A stretch of 64,000 nt of DNA from CAVUAF01 sp964460655 (GTDB lineage Bacteria; Acidobacteriota; Terriglobia; Terriglobales; Acidobacteriaceae). Below the pieces are notes generated by a model that was not told the DNA's origin, searched no databases, and was given only the letters and a program-made list of their open reading frames with translations. This document shows, piece by piece, positions 9,202 through 18,204 of this stretch. The first letter of the stretch is position 1. Each line of letters opens with the position of its first letter. The position numbers were made by a program, and so were the translations under genes. The stretch spans positions 62,001 through 126,000 of the forward strand of contig CAYWSH010000001.1 in the NCBI GenBank assembly GCA_964460655.1, given 5' to 3'.

Positions 9202-10842
9202 TCAGCGGTAGCGATACAGCTTTACATGAAAGATCGCGGCTGCCGGCTCGCGCGCGGCCGGGATCCGCAGCACTTGGCCCTGGCCGTTCTCGTCGCCGTT
9301 CAGGCGCCGCCCCATCATCCACTTCCCACCACGAAAGACTTCTTCATCGATGGTCGCGATACCCGCGATCGGCATTTCCGTGCTTGCCGGTGCAAAAGTG
9401 ACCACGGCGTTCGCATTGCCCAACACGATGTACTCATCCGCACCGACGCGTAGGCACAACACTGCTGTGCGTGTGCCGGCAGCATCACGTCCGGTACGAG
9501 TGAGCATGAGCATGTAGTCGCCCAACTGCAAGCGCGCCGAGGTTTGCGCATCCGACTCCAGAATGGCCGCGCCGATATCGCCATTCGCCTGTTTCTGCAG
9601 GATGAGCGGCGCCAGATGGTCGAGCGCTGCATACACGGCAGCCGTCTCCGCGGTCGGCGGCGGATACTGCGGATCGCGGCCGGGTTCATCGTCCACCGCG
9701 AACGGCGAAAAGCCGATCGCCCGCAACTGTCCGACCGCATACAGCGCGTTCGCCGCGGACGCCGTCCCGAGCGCCTCGGGGACGAACAGAGGGTTACCGG
9801 CGAAATCGTACTGTTCCGCCCAGGCGACGAAGTTGTCGAAGTAGACGTCAGGCGCAATGAAGTCGAGGCTCGGCGCAGCGGCGCGCCACAGGTCGCGCGA
9901 GTGCGGCAGTGGCCCGCCACTGTTGTACTGACCCGGCAGATAGTTCGGACGGATGAGCGCGGCATTTGCGAACATCGGCAGGCGGTATTCCGCTTTGCCC
10001 GCCGCCGCGACGACGTCGATGTAACGTGCGCATTGCCACGCCATGAACAGATCGTCGGTCAGCGCGCCGGTCCCGAAGGCCTCCGTCCAGTTGCCGCTGG
10101 TTTTTCTGCCGGCTGCTTCCCAGGCCGCGCGCACGACCGGATGCAACGTCGCGGCGTGCTGCTGCAGATACTGCATCAATTCTCTCGGCACGGCCGCACT
10201 GAATGCCGCCTCGGCCACCGCAGAATGGTCGCGCGACTCGGGGATGACGCCGACCTCGTTCTCCACTTGCACCATGATGACCGTGTGGTCCGTGCCATCG
10301 ACCTCGCGCACATGCCGCATCAGCGCGGCAAACGCGCGCGCATCGGCGTCGCGCCCGGCGGTAGCGAACGGCGACAGGCGTTCCGTGCCGCGGCCGTCGC
10401 GCAGTTGCACACGAGGAAAGCGGTTGAGGTCGCGCTTCACCCACGCCGGCACATAACTCGAATAGGTATTCTTCCAGCTGCCGAACCACAGCAGCACGAG
10501 GCGTAGCTTGTGGTCGCGCGCACCCCGCAACAAGCCGTCCACCAGAGTGAAGTCGAACTTCCCTTCCTCGGGCTCGATCGACTCCCAGGCCACCGGCGTC
10601 AGCACGGTATTCAAGTGCATGGCCGCCAGCCGCGGCCAGACCGGTTCCATGTAGGCGAGGCTCGACGAACTCGAGTTGCGCAGCTCGCCGCCGAGAACGA
10701 GCAACGGTTGTCCATCGACGTTCAACTGGATGGTGCTCCCCCGACGTTCCAGTTGCGCCATGCCCGGCGTGCGGTTCGTCTGCCCCGCCGCGACGCTCAC
10801 CACACAGCACGCTATCCACGCTATCCGTCGCAGATGTTTCAT
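9202..10842 (-). CDS. GH35-like beta-galactosidase family enzyme with DUF5597-type C-terminus
   Basis: 546-residue exported TIM-barrel glycosidase; signal peptide ends near VSVAAGQ. The barrel (about residues 35-370) shows acid/base Glu196 in QVENEVG and probable nucleophile Glu356 in FVPEALG. The beta-rich C-terminal region resembles the DUF5597 domain found in GH35-like proteins of plant-polymer loci. Its start overlaps the GH67 stop by four bases (ATGA), so it is translationally coupled as the last gene of the xylanase operon. Activity could be beta-galactosidase or a beta-1,4-xylosidase-like trimming of side chains; the sequence does not settle it. Confidence 0.82.
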   Translation of the reverse strand: MKHLRRIAWIACCVVSVAAGQTNRTPGMAQLERRGSTIQLNVDGQPLLVLGGELRNSSSSSLAYMEPVWPRLAAMHLNTVLTPVAWESIEPEEGKFDFTLVDGLLRGARDHKLRLVLLWFGSWKNTYSSYVPAWVKRDLNRFPRVQLRDGRGTERLSPFATAGRDADARAFAALMRHVREVDGTDHTVIMVQVENEVGVIPESRDHSAVAEAAFSAAVPRELMQYLQQHAATLHPVVRAAWEAAGRKTSGNWTEAFGTGALTDDLFMAWQCARYIDVVAAAGKAEYRLPMFANAALIRPNYLPGQYNSGGPLPHSRDLWRAAAPSLDFIAPDVYFDNFVAWAEQYDFAGNPLFVPEALGTASAANALYAVGQLRAIGFSPFAVDDEPGRDPQYPPPTAETAAVYAALDHLAPLILQKQANGDIGAAILESDAQTSARLQLGDYMLMLTRTGRDAAGTRTAVLCLRVGADEYIVLGNANAVVTFAPASTEMPIAGIATIDEEVFRGGKWMMGRRLNGDENGQGQVLRIPAAREPAAAIFHVKLYRYR

Positions 10843-13418
10843 TTGCTTTCCTTGGAGCGTTGCACAGAGGGCTTCGCCGACGCGGTCGCGATGCGGCTGA
10901 TCTCTATGTAATCCAGCGCCGCAGGATCCTGCTGGTCCGGCTTACCGATGATCCTGATCTCATCACCGGTGCGCAACGTGACATCACGGATGCGCTGCCG
11001 TACGGAACTGTCGCCGCCCAGATGTCGTGCGGGCAATCGCCGATCGGCGGCCCAGTGCCCTACTGCTTTGTCGTTGATGAACACCGTGTACTCCGCCGTC
11101 CCGTTCGGCATGTCGTAGTATTCGACTTCGAGGTCATAACGCCCACTCGCGCGGTCGGATCGCCAGGTCGTGCTGCAACTCTCTGCTGCACACTCGATCG
11201 CGGCGCCACCGGATGCATTCTCCGGCGGGGTGATCGCGATCGGTCGGTAGCCCGTCAGCTGCATCGCTTCGGCCTCGATCCGGCCCGGGTAATGCCCTAC
11301 CCTGCCCCGCGCGTCGGCGATCCCTGACATTTTCTGGAACCAAGCGCAAACCGCGTCACGCCACACGATCGCGTGTCCGGCCTGATACTCCAGCAACTCC
11401 AGCACGCGGCGGTAGCGCGCGTCATCGATGAGGCCGCGCAACCCTCGCCATGCTTCGACATATTGTGCCGCGCGCGCCGCACCGGTGTAGTGCGCATCGT
11501 AAACGTACTGCACGATCGTCTTTCCGGAGCGTAAGCGATAGTCGTACGGCAAGTGATGGAACCACAGCAGGAGCTCCTCGGGCGTCGTCGTCACCGCTTC
11601 ATACATCTTCGCGACCGCCAGAGGATACTGCCCGGCATAACCTGTACCGGTCGCCACTGTGCGGTCCATGCCGATGCCTTTCTGGTCCGCACGGATCCAT
11701 TGGCCCCAACCGTTGCGCTCTGCCGCTTCAATGCCCGGCCCATAATGTGTTCCGGTGATGTCGGTCAGCGTCTGCAACCCGAGCACGCCCGTATAACTCT
11801 CGTAGGTGTTCCATGACGAGAGCAACATCGCAGGCAGCGTCCGCGCGATCCGCGGATCTCGCCCGAATGTCAGCTGCGTCCATTCGCCAGCGATCGTTGC
11901 CGCGCTGAGCCTGGGGTCCCACGCGAGCCTGCCGAACCCGTACAGGTTGCTCATCGCCAGCGGATGCGCGAGCCAGTTCTCATCCAGACCCACATTCGCT
12001 ACACCCACAGATCCGCCCAGCGGCCGATGGAACGTACGCCCCGCAACCAGATCGCGCACGAGCGTCGGCTGCGCACCGGCGTGCATGTCGAAGTCGAGGA
12101 CTTCTTTCCACATCGGCGGGATGTAGACGAGATGCCGCTGCTGCCCGAGGTACTCCTGCGTGATCTGCAACTCGATCGCCTGGTTCGTGTGGCGCAGTGC
12201 CGCGAACAGCGGCGACGCTGGCTCGCGCACCTGGAAATCGATGGGGCCGTGTTTGATCTGGATGATCACGTTGTCGTCGAACTTGCCATCGAGCGGTGCG
12301 AAGTTCTCCACCGCAGCTTTGGCGCGGTCGGCTTTCAGATCGTTCCAGTCGAGGTGATGGTTGTAGACGAACGCGCGATAGAACACGATGCCGCCGTGCG
12401 GCTTGAGCGCGCGCGCGATCATATTCGCCGCATCGGCAGGCGTTCGCCCGTACACAGCGGGTCCCAGCCGCCCTTCCGAATCCGCCTTGATCGTGAACCC
12501 GCCGAGATCGGGGATCCGCTGGTAAACGCTCGCGGCTTTGTCGACCCACCACTGTGCGACCTTCGGGTCCAGGGGATCAAAGGTGTCGAGGCCCGCGACC
12601 TGCCGCGGCGTGCTCAGATCGATGGAAAGCGACATGCGAACACCCCAGGGGCGAAACGCATCGGCAACGCGCGCGAGTTCGGCGAGAAAGTCGGCATCGA
12701 GCACGTGGACGTCGGCATTCACGTTGTTGATGTTGCAGCCATCGATACCAAGTGACGCGAGCAACCGTGCGTATTGGGTCACGCGAGAGAGATCAGCGCG
12801 CACGTGGCCGTTCTCGAAGAAGATGGACCGGCCCGCATAACCGCGCTCGATGCTGCCATCGAGGTTGTCCCATTGATCGATCCAGCGGATCGGCGCGTAG
12901 GGTTGTTCGATGATGTCGGCGGCGAGCGGAACACCGCGAGCGATCCGGCTGAGCAAAGCAAAAGCGCCGTACAACGCACCGCGCTCCGTCGTGCCGGCTA
13001 CGATAAGTGAATCGAGACCGCGCTCCGTGATGAGCCTCGCCGCGGCGGATGAGTGGGGCCTTCTGTGACCGATCACGAAGCCATCGGGTGCGGTGTTCGC
13101 CGGTAACGCGACGTTGAGCGCCCGCAGACTCGCGATGGTCCCGATCACGATGGCGCCGTCGTCCGGAACCTGCGTGGCCACGCGCAGGGTTCGACCCAGC
13201 ATGCCGTGCACGCCGCGAATCATCTCGTCGCGCGCGCTGCCAAGCAACGGCGAATCCCCCAGCACGACAAGGGTCGCAGGCAGCGTGGAATACTGCCCGC
13301 GTTGCGCGCCGGTCAGTGGCGCATAGCGTAGCCAACCGTCGTGGCCGGTCTCGGCGCGAGCGGCGAGGCACACGAAGGCAAGTACCATCGCAATGCCAGT
13401 GGCTGTCAGCCGTCTCAC
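10839..13418 (-). CDS. GH67 alpha-glucuronidase with extra C-terminal CBM-like domain
   Basis: 859-residue exported enzyme that removes (4-O-methyl)glucuronic acid from the non-reducing end of xylo-oligosaccharides. Signal peptide ends near AARAE. The family signature RWIDQWDNLDGSIERGY is at about residue 170. Catalytic regions KADSEG (Glu) and IKHGPIDFQVREP (Asp and Glu) are present. Usual GH67 length is about 700-730; the extra 130 residues (from about 720) start with RIEAEAMQLTGYRP and look like a CBM6/35-type beta-sandwich. It overlaps GH10 upstream and GH35 downstream by ATGA junctions. Many characterised GH67 enzymes are intracellular, so export is notable. Confidence 0.93.
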   Translation of the reverse strand: MRRLTATGIAMVLAFVCLAARAETGHDGWLRYAPLTGAQRGQYSTLPATLVVLGDSPLLGSARDEMIRGVHGMLGRTLRVATQVPDDGAIVIGTIASLRALNVALPANTAPDGFVIGHRRPHSSAAARLITERGLDSLIVAGTTERGALYGAFALLSRIARGVPLAADIIEQPYAPIRWIDQWDNLDGSIERGYAGRSIFFENGHVRADLSRVTQYARLLASLGIDGCNINNVNADVHVLDADFLAELARVADAFRPWGVRMSLSIDLSTPRQVAGLDTFDPLDPKVAQWWVDKAASVYQRIPDLGGFTIKADSEGRLGPAVYGRTPADAANMIARALKPHGGIVFYRAFVYNHHLDWNDLKADRAKAAVENFAPLDGKFDDNVIIQIKHGPIDFQVREPASPLFAALRHTNQAIELQITQEYLGQQRHLVYIPPMWKEVLDFDMHAGAQPTLVRDLVAGRTFHRPLGGSVGVANVGLDENWLAHPLAMSNLYGFGRLAWDPRLSAATIAGEWTQLTFGRDPRIARTLPAMLLSSWNTYESYTGVLGLQTLTDITGTHYGPGIEAAERNGWGQWIRADQKGIGMDRTVATGTGYAGQYPLAVAKMYEAVTTTPEELLLWFHHLPYDYRLRSGKTIVQYVYDAHYTGAARAAQYVEAWRGLRGLIDDARYRRVLELLEYQAGHAIVWRDAVCAWFQKMSGIADARGRVGHYPGRIEAEAMQLTGYRPIAITPPENASGGAAIECAAESCSTTWRSDRASGRYDLEVEYYDMPNGTAEYTVFINDKAVGHWAADRRLPARHLGGDSSVRQRIRDVTLRTGDEIRIIGKPDQQDPAALDYIEISRIATASAKPSVQRSKESK

Positions 13419-14548
13419 GGCTTCATCCCCGTCAGACGCCGAGGGTCGACGATCGCCCAGAATGCCGGCTTGGTATGCAGCGACTCGTCGAAGAGCAGCG
13501 GCTGGTCGTTGCGCGCAATCGGAAAACGCTTCAGCCAGGTGCGGTCGTCGGTCACACCCCAGAATGTGACCGACGTTAACTTGCCCTTCAGGCTACGGAA
13601 CGCCGCGAAGAAGTCGCGGTAACGCGTTGCCTGGCGCGCCAACGCCTCGGGATGCGGCGAGGAATAGGAATCGGTGCCGTTGTGATAGATGCTCATGTCG
13701 AGTTCGGTTACCTGCTGCTCGACGCCGAGTTCCGCGAACAGGTTCACCGTCTCGACAAAGTCGGCGACGGCAGGGCTGTTCACATTCGTATGCATCTGAT
13801 GACCCACGCCATCCACCGGCACGCCACGCCGCTTGAGGTCGCGCACCAGGTTGAGAAGGTACTGCCGCTTGACCGGATCGGTGGTGTCGTAGTCATTGAT
13901 GTACAACTTCGCCTTCGGTGCGACATCGTGCGCCACGCGAAACGCCGCCTCGATGTAGTCGGTACCGGCGATGAGGAACCACGGGCTGCGGCGAAAACCA
14001 TCCGCAGCACCTGTGTCTATGACTTCGTTCACAACGTCCCAGGCATAGACGTCGTCGCGATAACGCCCGACCACTGCGCGGATGTGTTTCTCGAGGCGGG
14101 CCAGAAGCAACGCTTTGTTTGCCGCCGTCGCCTCCAGCGCTTTGCCGCTTTCATCGCGGAACACCCACCCGGGCACCTGCTGGTGCCATACCAGCGTATG
14201 GCCGCGCATCAGGAGGTGATGCGTGCGCGCGAACGCTACTAATTCGTCGGCACGCTGAAAATCGAATGTGTCTTCCGCCGGATGGATGCGCGCCCACTTC
14301 ATGTCGTTCTCCGCGACGATGCTGTTGAAATGGCGCACCAGCACATCGCCATGCACGCCTTCCAGTTCGCGCGGCTCGACCGCGGCGCCGATCGGAAAGT
14401 ACTGCGCCAACGATCGGTACAGCGAGGGCGCGGTCAGCGCATCGACGGCAAGTGGCGGCTGCGGCGCCTGCGCGGCGCCGTTCACGCACAGGACGAGCAG
14501 CGCGATCACGGTATACGTTCTGGCCGCGCTCTTCTGTCTAGCTCGCAT
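13415..14548 (-). CDS. GH10 endo-1,4-beta-xylanase
   Basis: 377-residue secreted xylanase cutting the xylan backbone. Signal peptide ends near CVNGAAQA. A single GH10 catalytic domain with no binding module: GHTLVWHQQVPGW, acid/base Glu175 in WDVVNEVID, and nucleophile Glu282 in VTELDMSIY. Length is normal for a one-domain GH10. The start overlaps the end of the xylulokinase gene by 11 bases and its stop overlaps the GH67 start by four, which places it firmly in the operon. Confidence 0.96.
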   Translation of the reverse strand: MRARQKSAARTYTVIALLVLCVNGAAQAPQPPLAVDALTAPSLYRSLAQYFPIGAAVEPRELEGVHGDVLVRHFNSIVAENDMKWARIHPAEDTFDFQRADELVAFARTHHLLMRGHTLVWHQQVPGWVFRDESGKALEATAANKALLLARLEKHIRAVVGRYRDDVYAWDVVNEVIDTGAADGFRRSPWFLIAGTDYIEAAFRVAHDVAPKAKLYINDYDTTDPVKRQYLLNLVRDLKRRGVPVDGVGHQMHTNVNSPAVADFVETVNLFAELGVEQQVTELDMSIYHNGTDSYSSPHPEALARQATRYRDFFAAFRSLKGKLTSVTFWGVTDDRTWLKRFPIARNDQPLLFDESLHTKPAFWAIVDPRRLTGMKP

Positions 14549-16052
14549 CGGGAAACACGCTCTTGATCGCGGGATACATCCGCGTGAATGCCTGGTAGCG
14601 TGCCTGCATCACGGCGACATTCCGCGGGAGCGGCGCCACTCGCTCCGCGACACGCACCGCTGAGTCACAAGCCTCATCTACCGATCGCCAGATCCCCGCG
14701 CCCACTCCGGCCAGCAGTGCCGCGCCGTAGGCCGCCCCTTCTTCGGCTTCGACGATCTCGACCTCATGTCCGTAAACATCTGCCTGGATCTGCCGCCACA
14801 ACGCCGAGCGGGCACCGCCACCACCCAGGCGGATCTGCTTCACCGGTACTCCCATCTGCGCAAAGAGTGTGAAGCTGTCCTGCAGGCTGAACGCCACACC
14901 CTCCAGGATCGCGCGCACCACATGTCCGCGCGTGTGCGACGCAGTCAGCCCCACCAGCGCGCCACGTGCGCTTGGGTCGAGATGCGGCGTGCGTTCACCC
15001 ATCAAATACGGCGCCCACAGCAAGCCATCCGCGCCTGACGCGACCTTCTCGGCCTCCAGAGTAAGCAGCTCGTAGGGATCTCCTCCTTCCTTCGCACCGC
15101 CGACGCCGAACTGATCGCGGAACCAGCGCAGGGAAAGCCCCGCGGCCTGCGTGACGCCCATGACGTGCCATCGTCCGGGAATGGCGTGACAGAACGTGTG
15201 CAGCCGTCCCTTGGGATCGAGGGCCGGCCGGTCTGTGGCTCCAAACACGACGCCCGATGTCCCGATCGTCGCGCTCACGGCGCCCGCCGCGACGATGCCC
15301 ATCCCCGTCGCACCTGCAGCTTGGTCGCCGGCGCCGGCAACGACCGGCGTACCTGTCGCCAATCCGGTCGCCGCCGCCGCGTCAGGAGTGACCTTGCCGC
15401 ACACGTCGGGTGATTCATGCAACGACGGCAGCAGAGCGCGCTCGATCTTCGCCGCCTGCAACACTTCCTCCGACCACTTTCGCCGCGCGACGTCGAGCAG
15501 CAGCGTTCCGGAGGCATCGGCAACATCGATGGCCCTCTCGCCCGTGAGGCGGAAGCGCACGTAGTCTTTGGGCAGCATCACCGAGCGCACGCGCTCCCAG
15601 TTCTGCGGCTCATGCTCCCGCACCCAGAGAAACTTCGTCAGGGTGAAGTTGACCAGCGCCGGATTACATGTCAGCTGCAGCAGCCGCTCAGCGCCGAGCC
15701 ATTCGTTCAGTTCCTCGCATTGTTTCTGCGTGCGCACATCGCACCAGATGAGCGCGGGCCGCACGACGCGGTCGGCCGCGTCGAGCATGACCGCGCCATG
15801 CATCTGGCCGGAGAAGCCGACACATGCGATCTGCTCGCCGCGCAGCTGTACGCGCTGGAGCGCACTGCGGATCGCCAGTTGTGTGGCGCGCCACCAGTCG
15901 TCGGGATGTTGCTCCGCCCATCCGATCTGCGGCGAAGCAAACGGTGCGTGCTCCTCTGTCGCCGCCGCAACGACTCGCCCGGAACCGTCGGCGATGAGCG
16001 CGCGCGTGCCGCCGGTACCAACGTCAATGCCGAGAAGGTAACGCTGCGTCAT
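14538..16052 (-). CDS. xylB: Xylulokinase (FGGY family)
   Basis: Cytoplasmic ATP-dependent kinase that converts D-xylulose to xylulose 5-phosphate, feeding the pentose-phosphate pathway. 504 residues from the ATG at 16052. An in-frame TTG at 16070 is also possible; neither has a strong Shine-Dalgarno. N-terminal phosphate-binding motif GIDVGTGGTR is at 8-17, the substrate motif GQMHG at 82-86, and the catalytic Asp243 in GAGDQAAG corresponds to the base of E. coli XylB. It is the only clearly cytosolic product in an operon of exported hydrolases. No xylose isomerase is encoded in the window. Confidence 0.92.
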   Translation of the reverse strand: MTQRYLLGIDVGTGGTRALIADGSGRVVAAATEEHAPFASPQIGWAEQHPDDWWRATQLAIRSALQRVQLRGEQIACVGFSGQMHGAVMLDAADRVVRPALIWCDVRTQKQCEELNEWLGAERLLQLTCNPALVNFTLTKFLWVREHEPQNWERVRSVMLPKDYVRFRLTGERAIDVADASGTLLLDVARRKWSEEVLQAAKIERALLPSLHESPDVCGKVTPDAAAATGLATGTPVVAGAGDQAAGATGMGIVAAGAVSATIGTSGVVFGATDRPALDPKGRLHTFCHAIPGRWHVMGVTQAAGLSLRWFRDQFGVGGAKEGGDPYELLTLEAEKVASGADGLLWAPYLMGERTPHLDPSARGALVGLTASHTRGHVVRAILEGVAFSLQDSFTLFAQMGVPVKQIRLGGGGARSALWRQIQADVYGHEVEIVEAEEGAAYGAALLAGVGAGIWRSVDEACDSAVRVAERVAPLPRNVAVMQARYQAFTRMYPAIKSVFPDAS

Positions 16053-16093
16053 GCGATTCGACTCGATCAAAGAATCGTCAATGGAGGTGGAAG

Positions 16094-16130
16094 CCTACGC
16101 AGAGTAGGTCGCGCTTTGCAAGTCGCCTAC
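16094..16130 (-). other. Short alternating inverted repeats between GH115 and xylB
   Basis: Three five-base blocks, CCTAC (16094-16098), GTAGG (16104-16108) and CCTAC (16126-16130), allow two mutually exclusive stems in the 74-base gap. The last block overlaps the GH115 stop codon. The stems are short and could be chance; no U-run follows. Confidence 0.25.
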
Positions 16131-18202
16131 TGACGCGGTGCGTGTTCCAGGTGCCCACGCCCGTCCGACGCGATGAAAGCACGCAGTTGGTTGTACGCCC
16201 GGTGCGGATTCGAACGGCTGAGTGCCGAGCGGATCCACGTCTCGTGGTACCAGCGCTCGAACGGAGGGTATTCCGCGCGCAACAACTCGAGTTCGAGCTG
16301 CTCGAGCGGCATCCTCGCTTCGTCAATGGACCGCCACATCCCCTCGGCGTTCGGCGCAGTCAGAGCCTGCTGCAGATCAAGCGCAGCCCGCGTTTGCAGT
16401 TGGTCGATCAGCAGCCCGAGTGCCACGTCTTCGTGGAAGAAGCGTTTCTGCTCCTGCGTCATTGGGCCCTCGGCACGAGCCTCGGTCGCCACAGCAGACT
16501 CGAGCTGCGGCAGTCGCGCCTTCAAATAGGCCGCTGTATCCGCGGACAACGGCTCGAACGCCTCGCCCTTCGCCTTGTGATAGAGCCGCTCCAACAGGTC
16601 TTCGATGGCGTCCGAGGCCAGCCAAAGCTTCTCGGGCGTATCGAGCATTGCGAAATGGCGCGCATAAGCTGCTTGCGCGTCGCCGCTCGGCTGCGCACCG
16701 AAGTATTCCCGCGTCCACCACTGCGTGAAGCGGTCGGCGGCATCAGGTGCGCTGAATGCTGCCGGCGCATGCCAAGCGCCGTCAGCGATCATGCGTGTGC
16801 CCATGACGTACTCGCGTAACTCCGACACATTGACCAACACGAACTCGGTCGCGCCCGCTTCGACGATGTTCTGGAACTGCGCAGCGATCGTCGCGGGTGT
16901 CACCGTGTGGGTCACCTGCTTCGTCAGCCGCCCGCCCAGAAAAGCAAGGTGGTAGTAAACGCCGTGCTTCCACTTGCCGGCATCGGTCGGCAGCCCACGC
17001 ATGTGACCGTCGTTGTCGTCGGGCCAGATGATCATGACGTCCGGCGGCAGGTCGAATGCAGCCGGATCGCGCTGATACTGCGGCAGCATCTCGTTGAACA
17101 TCGTGAAGTGGAAGAGCTGCGCCTTGTCCTTCGGCGCCAGCTCGTGCACCGCCTCTACCTGCAGGCGAATGACTTCGCGGAAAGTCTTCGCTTTGTCGGC
17201 GTCGGTAGTGCCGGGCGGAAAGACGAATGGGCGGTCTTCGGTGCCGCGCATGCCCACCGGCCAGATCGTGTCCAGCTCGCGGTTCTCCAGCACGCCGTCG
17301 CGCCAGTACTTGAGCATGCCGTCGCGGTTGGTGAACCAGTTCCATTCCGGACGCACACCGCGCTGCTCGGCGAGATTGAAGCGCGTAAGCCCAAACGGAT
17401 TCGACAACAGGATGTCGTAATGGTGCGACGTGAAGTACAGGCCCCAATCGCTCGCCAGCTTCTGGACCTCAAAGCGCCGATGCACGCGCACGTACGGCGC
17501 TACCATATTCATGCGCAAGCGGAGCGCCGTCTCGAAGAACCGCTTGTACCAATCGAGCGGGACATCGCCCGTCTGGAGCGGGTAGCCACGTTCGTCGAAC
17601 GGCCGCGGCAGGATGTCCTCGTCGTCGTGAAACAGGCCGCGATAGCGGAATGTCGGCGGCGCAGAGGCGAATCGCGTCGTCTTTAAGACTAACGGATCGT
17701 GATGCTCCGCCACGTAGCCACTCCACAGGTAGAGTGGATCGATCCCTAATCGCTCCGCCAGCGTGTATGCGGCAAATGCCGTGCCGCGCGGGTTTGCGCC
17801 CACGAGCCATACCGTGTCGCTCGCGGAAACGATGCGGTAGCTCTCCCACTGTCCTTGCATTCCCGCAACATCGATATCGCGCGGGATAGCGCCATGTCCC
17901 AAGGTTATCAACCGGATCGCGACGCGGTTGCTGGCCGGCTGCTGCACCAGGGGCGGACGATGGCCGCTGATCTTCTCGATATCGCCGGCGAGGAATTGCG
18001 CTGCCTGCTGGACGGCTGGGTTCTCGTCGGCCGCGACGACGATCTCGCAACCGCTTCCCTTCGCTGCGAGTACCACATCGCCTGGTAGTGGAGCGCTAGC
18101 ACGCACCCACGAGCCGCGCAGCTGTGCGGTCCAAGGTGTTTCCTGTGCTGCTGCAGTGGAAGCGATCAGGACAAAGACAGCAGCAACGTATTTTGCGCGC
18201 AT
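16127..18202 (-). CDS. GH115 alpha-glucuronidase, exported
   Basis: 691-residue enzyme releasing (4-O-methyl)glucuronic acid from internal positions of polymeric glucuronoxylan, complementing GH67, which acts on chain ends. Signal peptide ends near ASTAAAQ. An N-terminal GH20-like alpha/beta domain (about 45-170) precedes the barrel, which begins with FRYRGLFHDDED. It continues with LRMNMVAPYVR, HHYDILLSNPFG, RGTEDRPFVFP and MIIWPDDNDGHMR, all typical of GH115. At 691 residues it lacks the long C-terminal extension seen in larger GH115 proteins. GAGGT in the end of the upstream GH3 serves its ATG, two bases after that stop, which implies coupling. Confidence 0.92.
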   Translation of the reverse strand: MRAKYVAAVFVLIASTAAAQETPWTAQLRGSWVRASAPLPGDVVLAAKGSGCEIVVAADENPAVQQAAQFLAGDIEKISGHRPPLVQQPASNRVAIRLITLGHGAIPRDIDVAGMQGQWESYRIVSASDTVWLVGANPRGTAFAAYTLAERLGIDPLYLWSGYVAEHHDPLVLKTTRFASAPPTFRYRGLFHDDEDILPRPFDERGYPLQTGDVPLDWYKRFFETALRLRMNMVAPYVRVHRRFEVQKLASDWGLYFTSHHYDILLSNPFGLTRFNLAEQRGVRPEWNWFTNRDGMLKYWRDGVLENRELDTIWPVGMRGTEDRPFVFPPGTTDADKAKTFREVIRLQVEAVHELAPKDKAQLFHFTMFNEMLPQYQRDPAAFDLPPDVMIIWPDDNDGHMRGLPTDAGKWKHGVYYHLAFLGGRLTKQVTHTVTPATIAAQFQNIVEAGATEFVLVNVSELREYVMGTRMIADGAWHAPAAFSAPDAADRFTQWWTREYFGAQPSGDAQAAYARHFAMLDTPEKLWLASDAIEDLLERLYHKAKGEAFEPLSADTAAYLKARLPQLESAVATEARAEGPMTQEQKRFFHEDVALGLLIDQLQTRAALDLQQALTAPNAEGMWRSIDEARMPLEQLELELLRAEYPPFERWYHETWIRSALSRSNPHRAYNQLRAFIASDGRGHLEHAPRQ

Positions 18203-18204
18203 AG

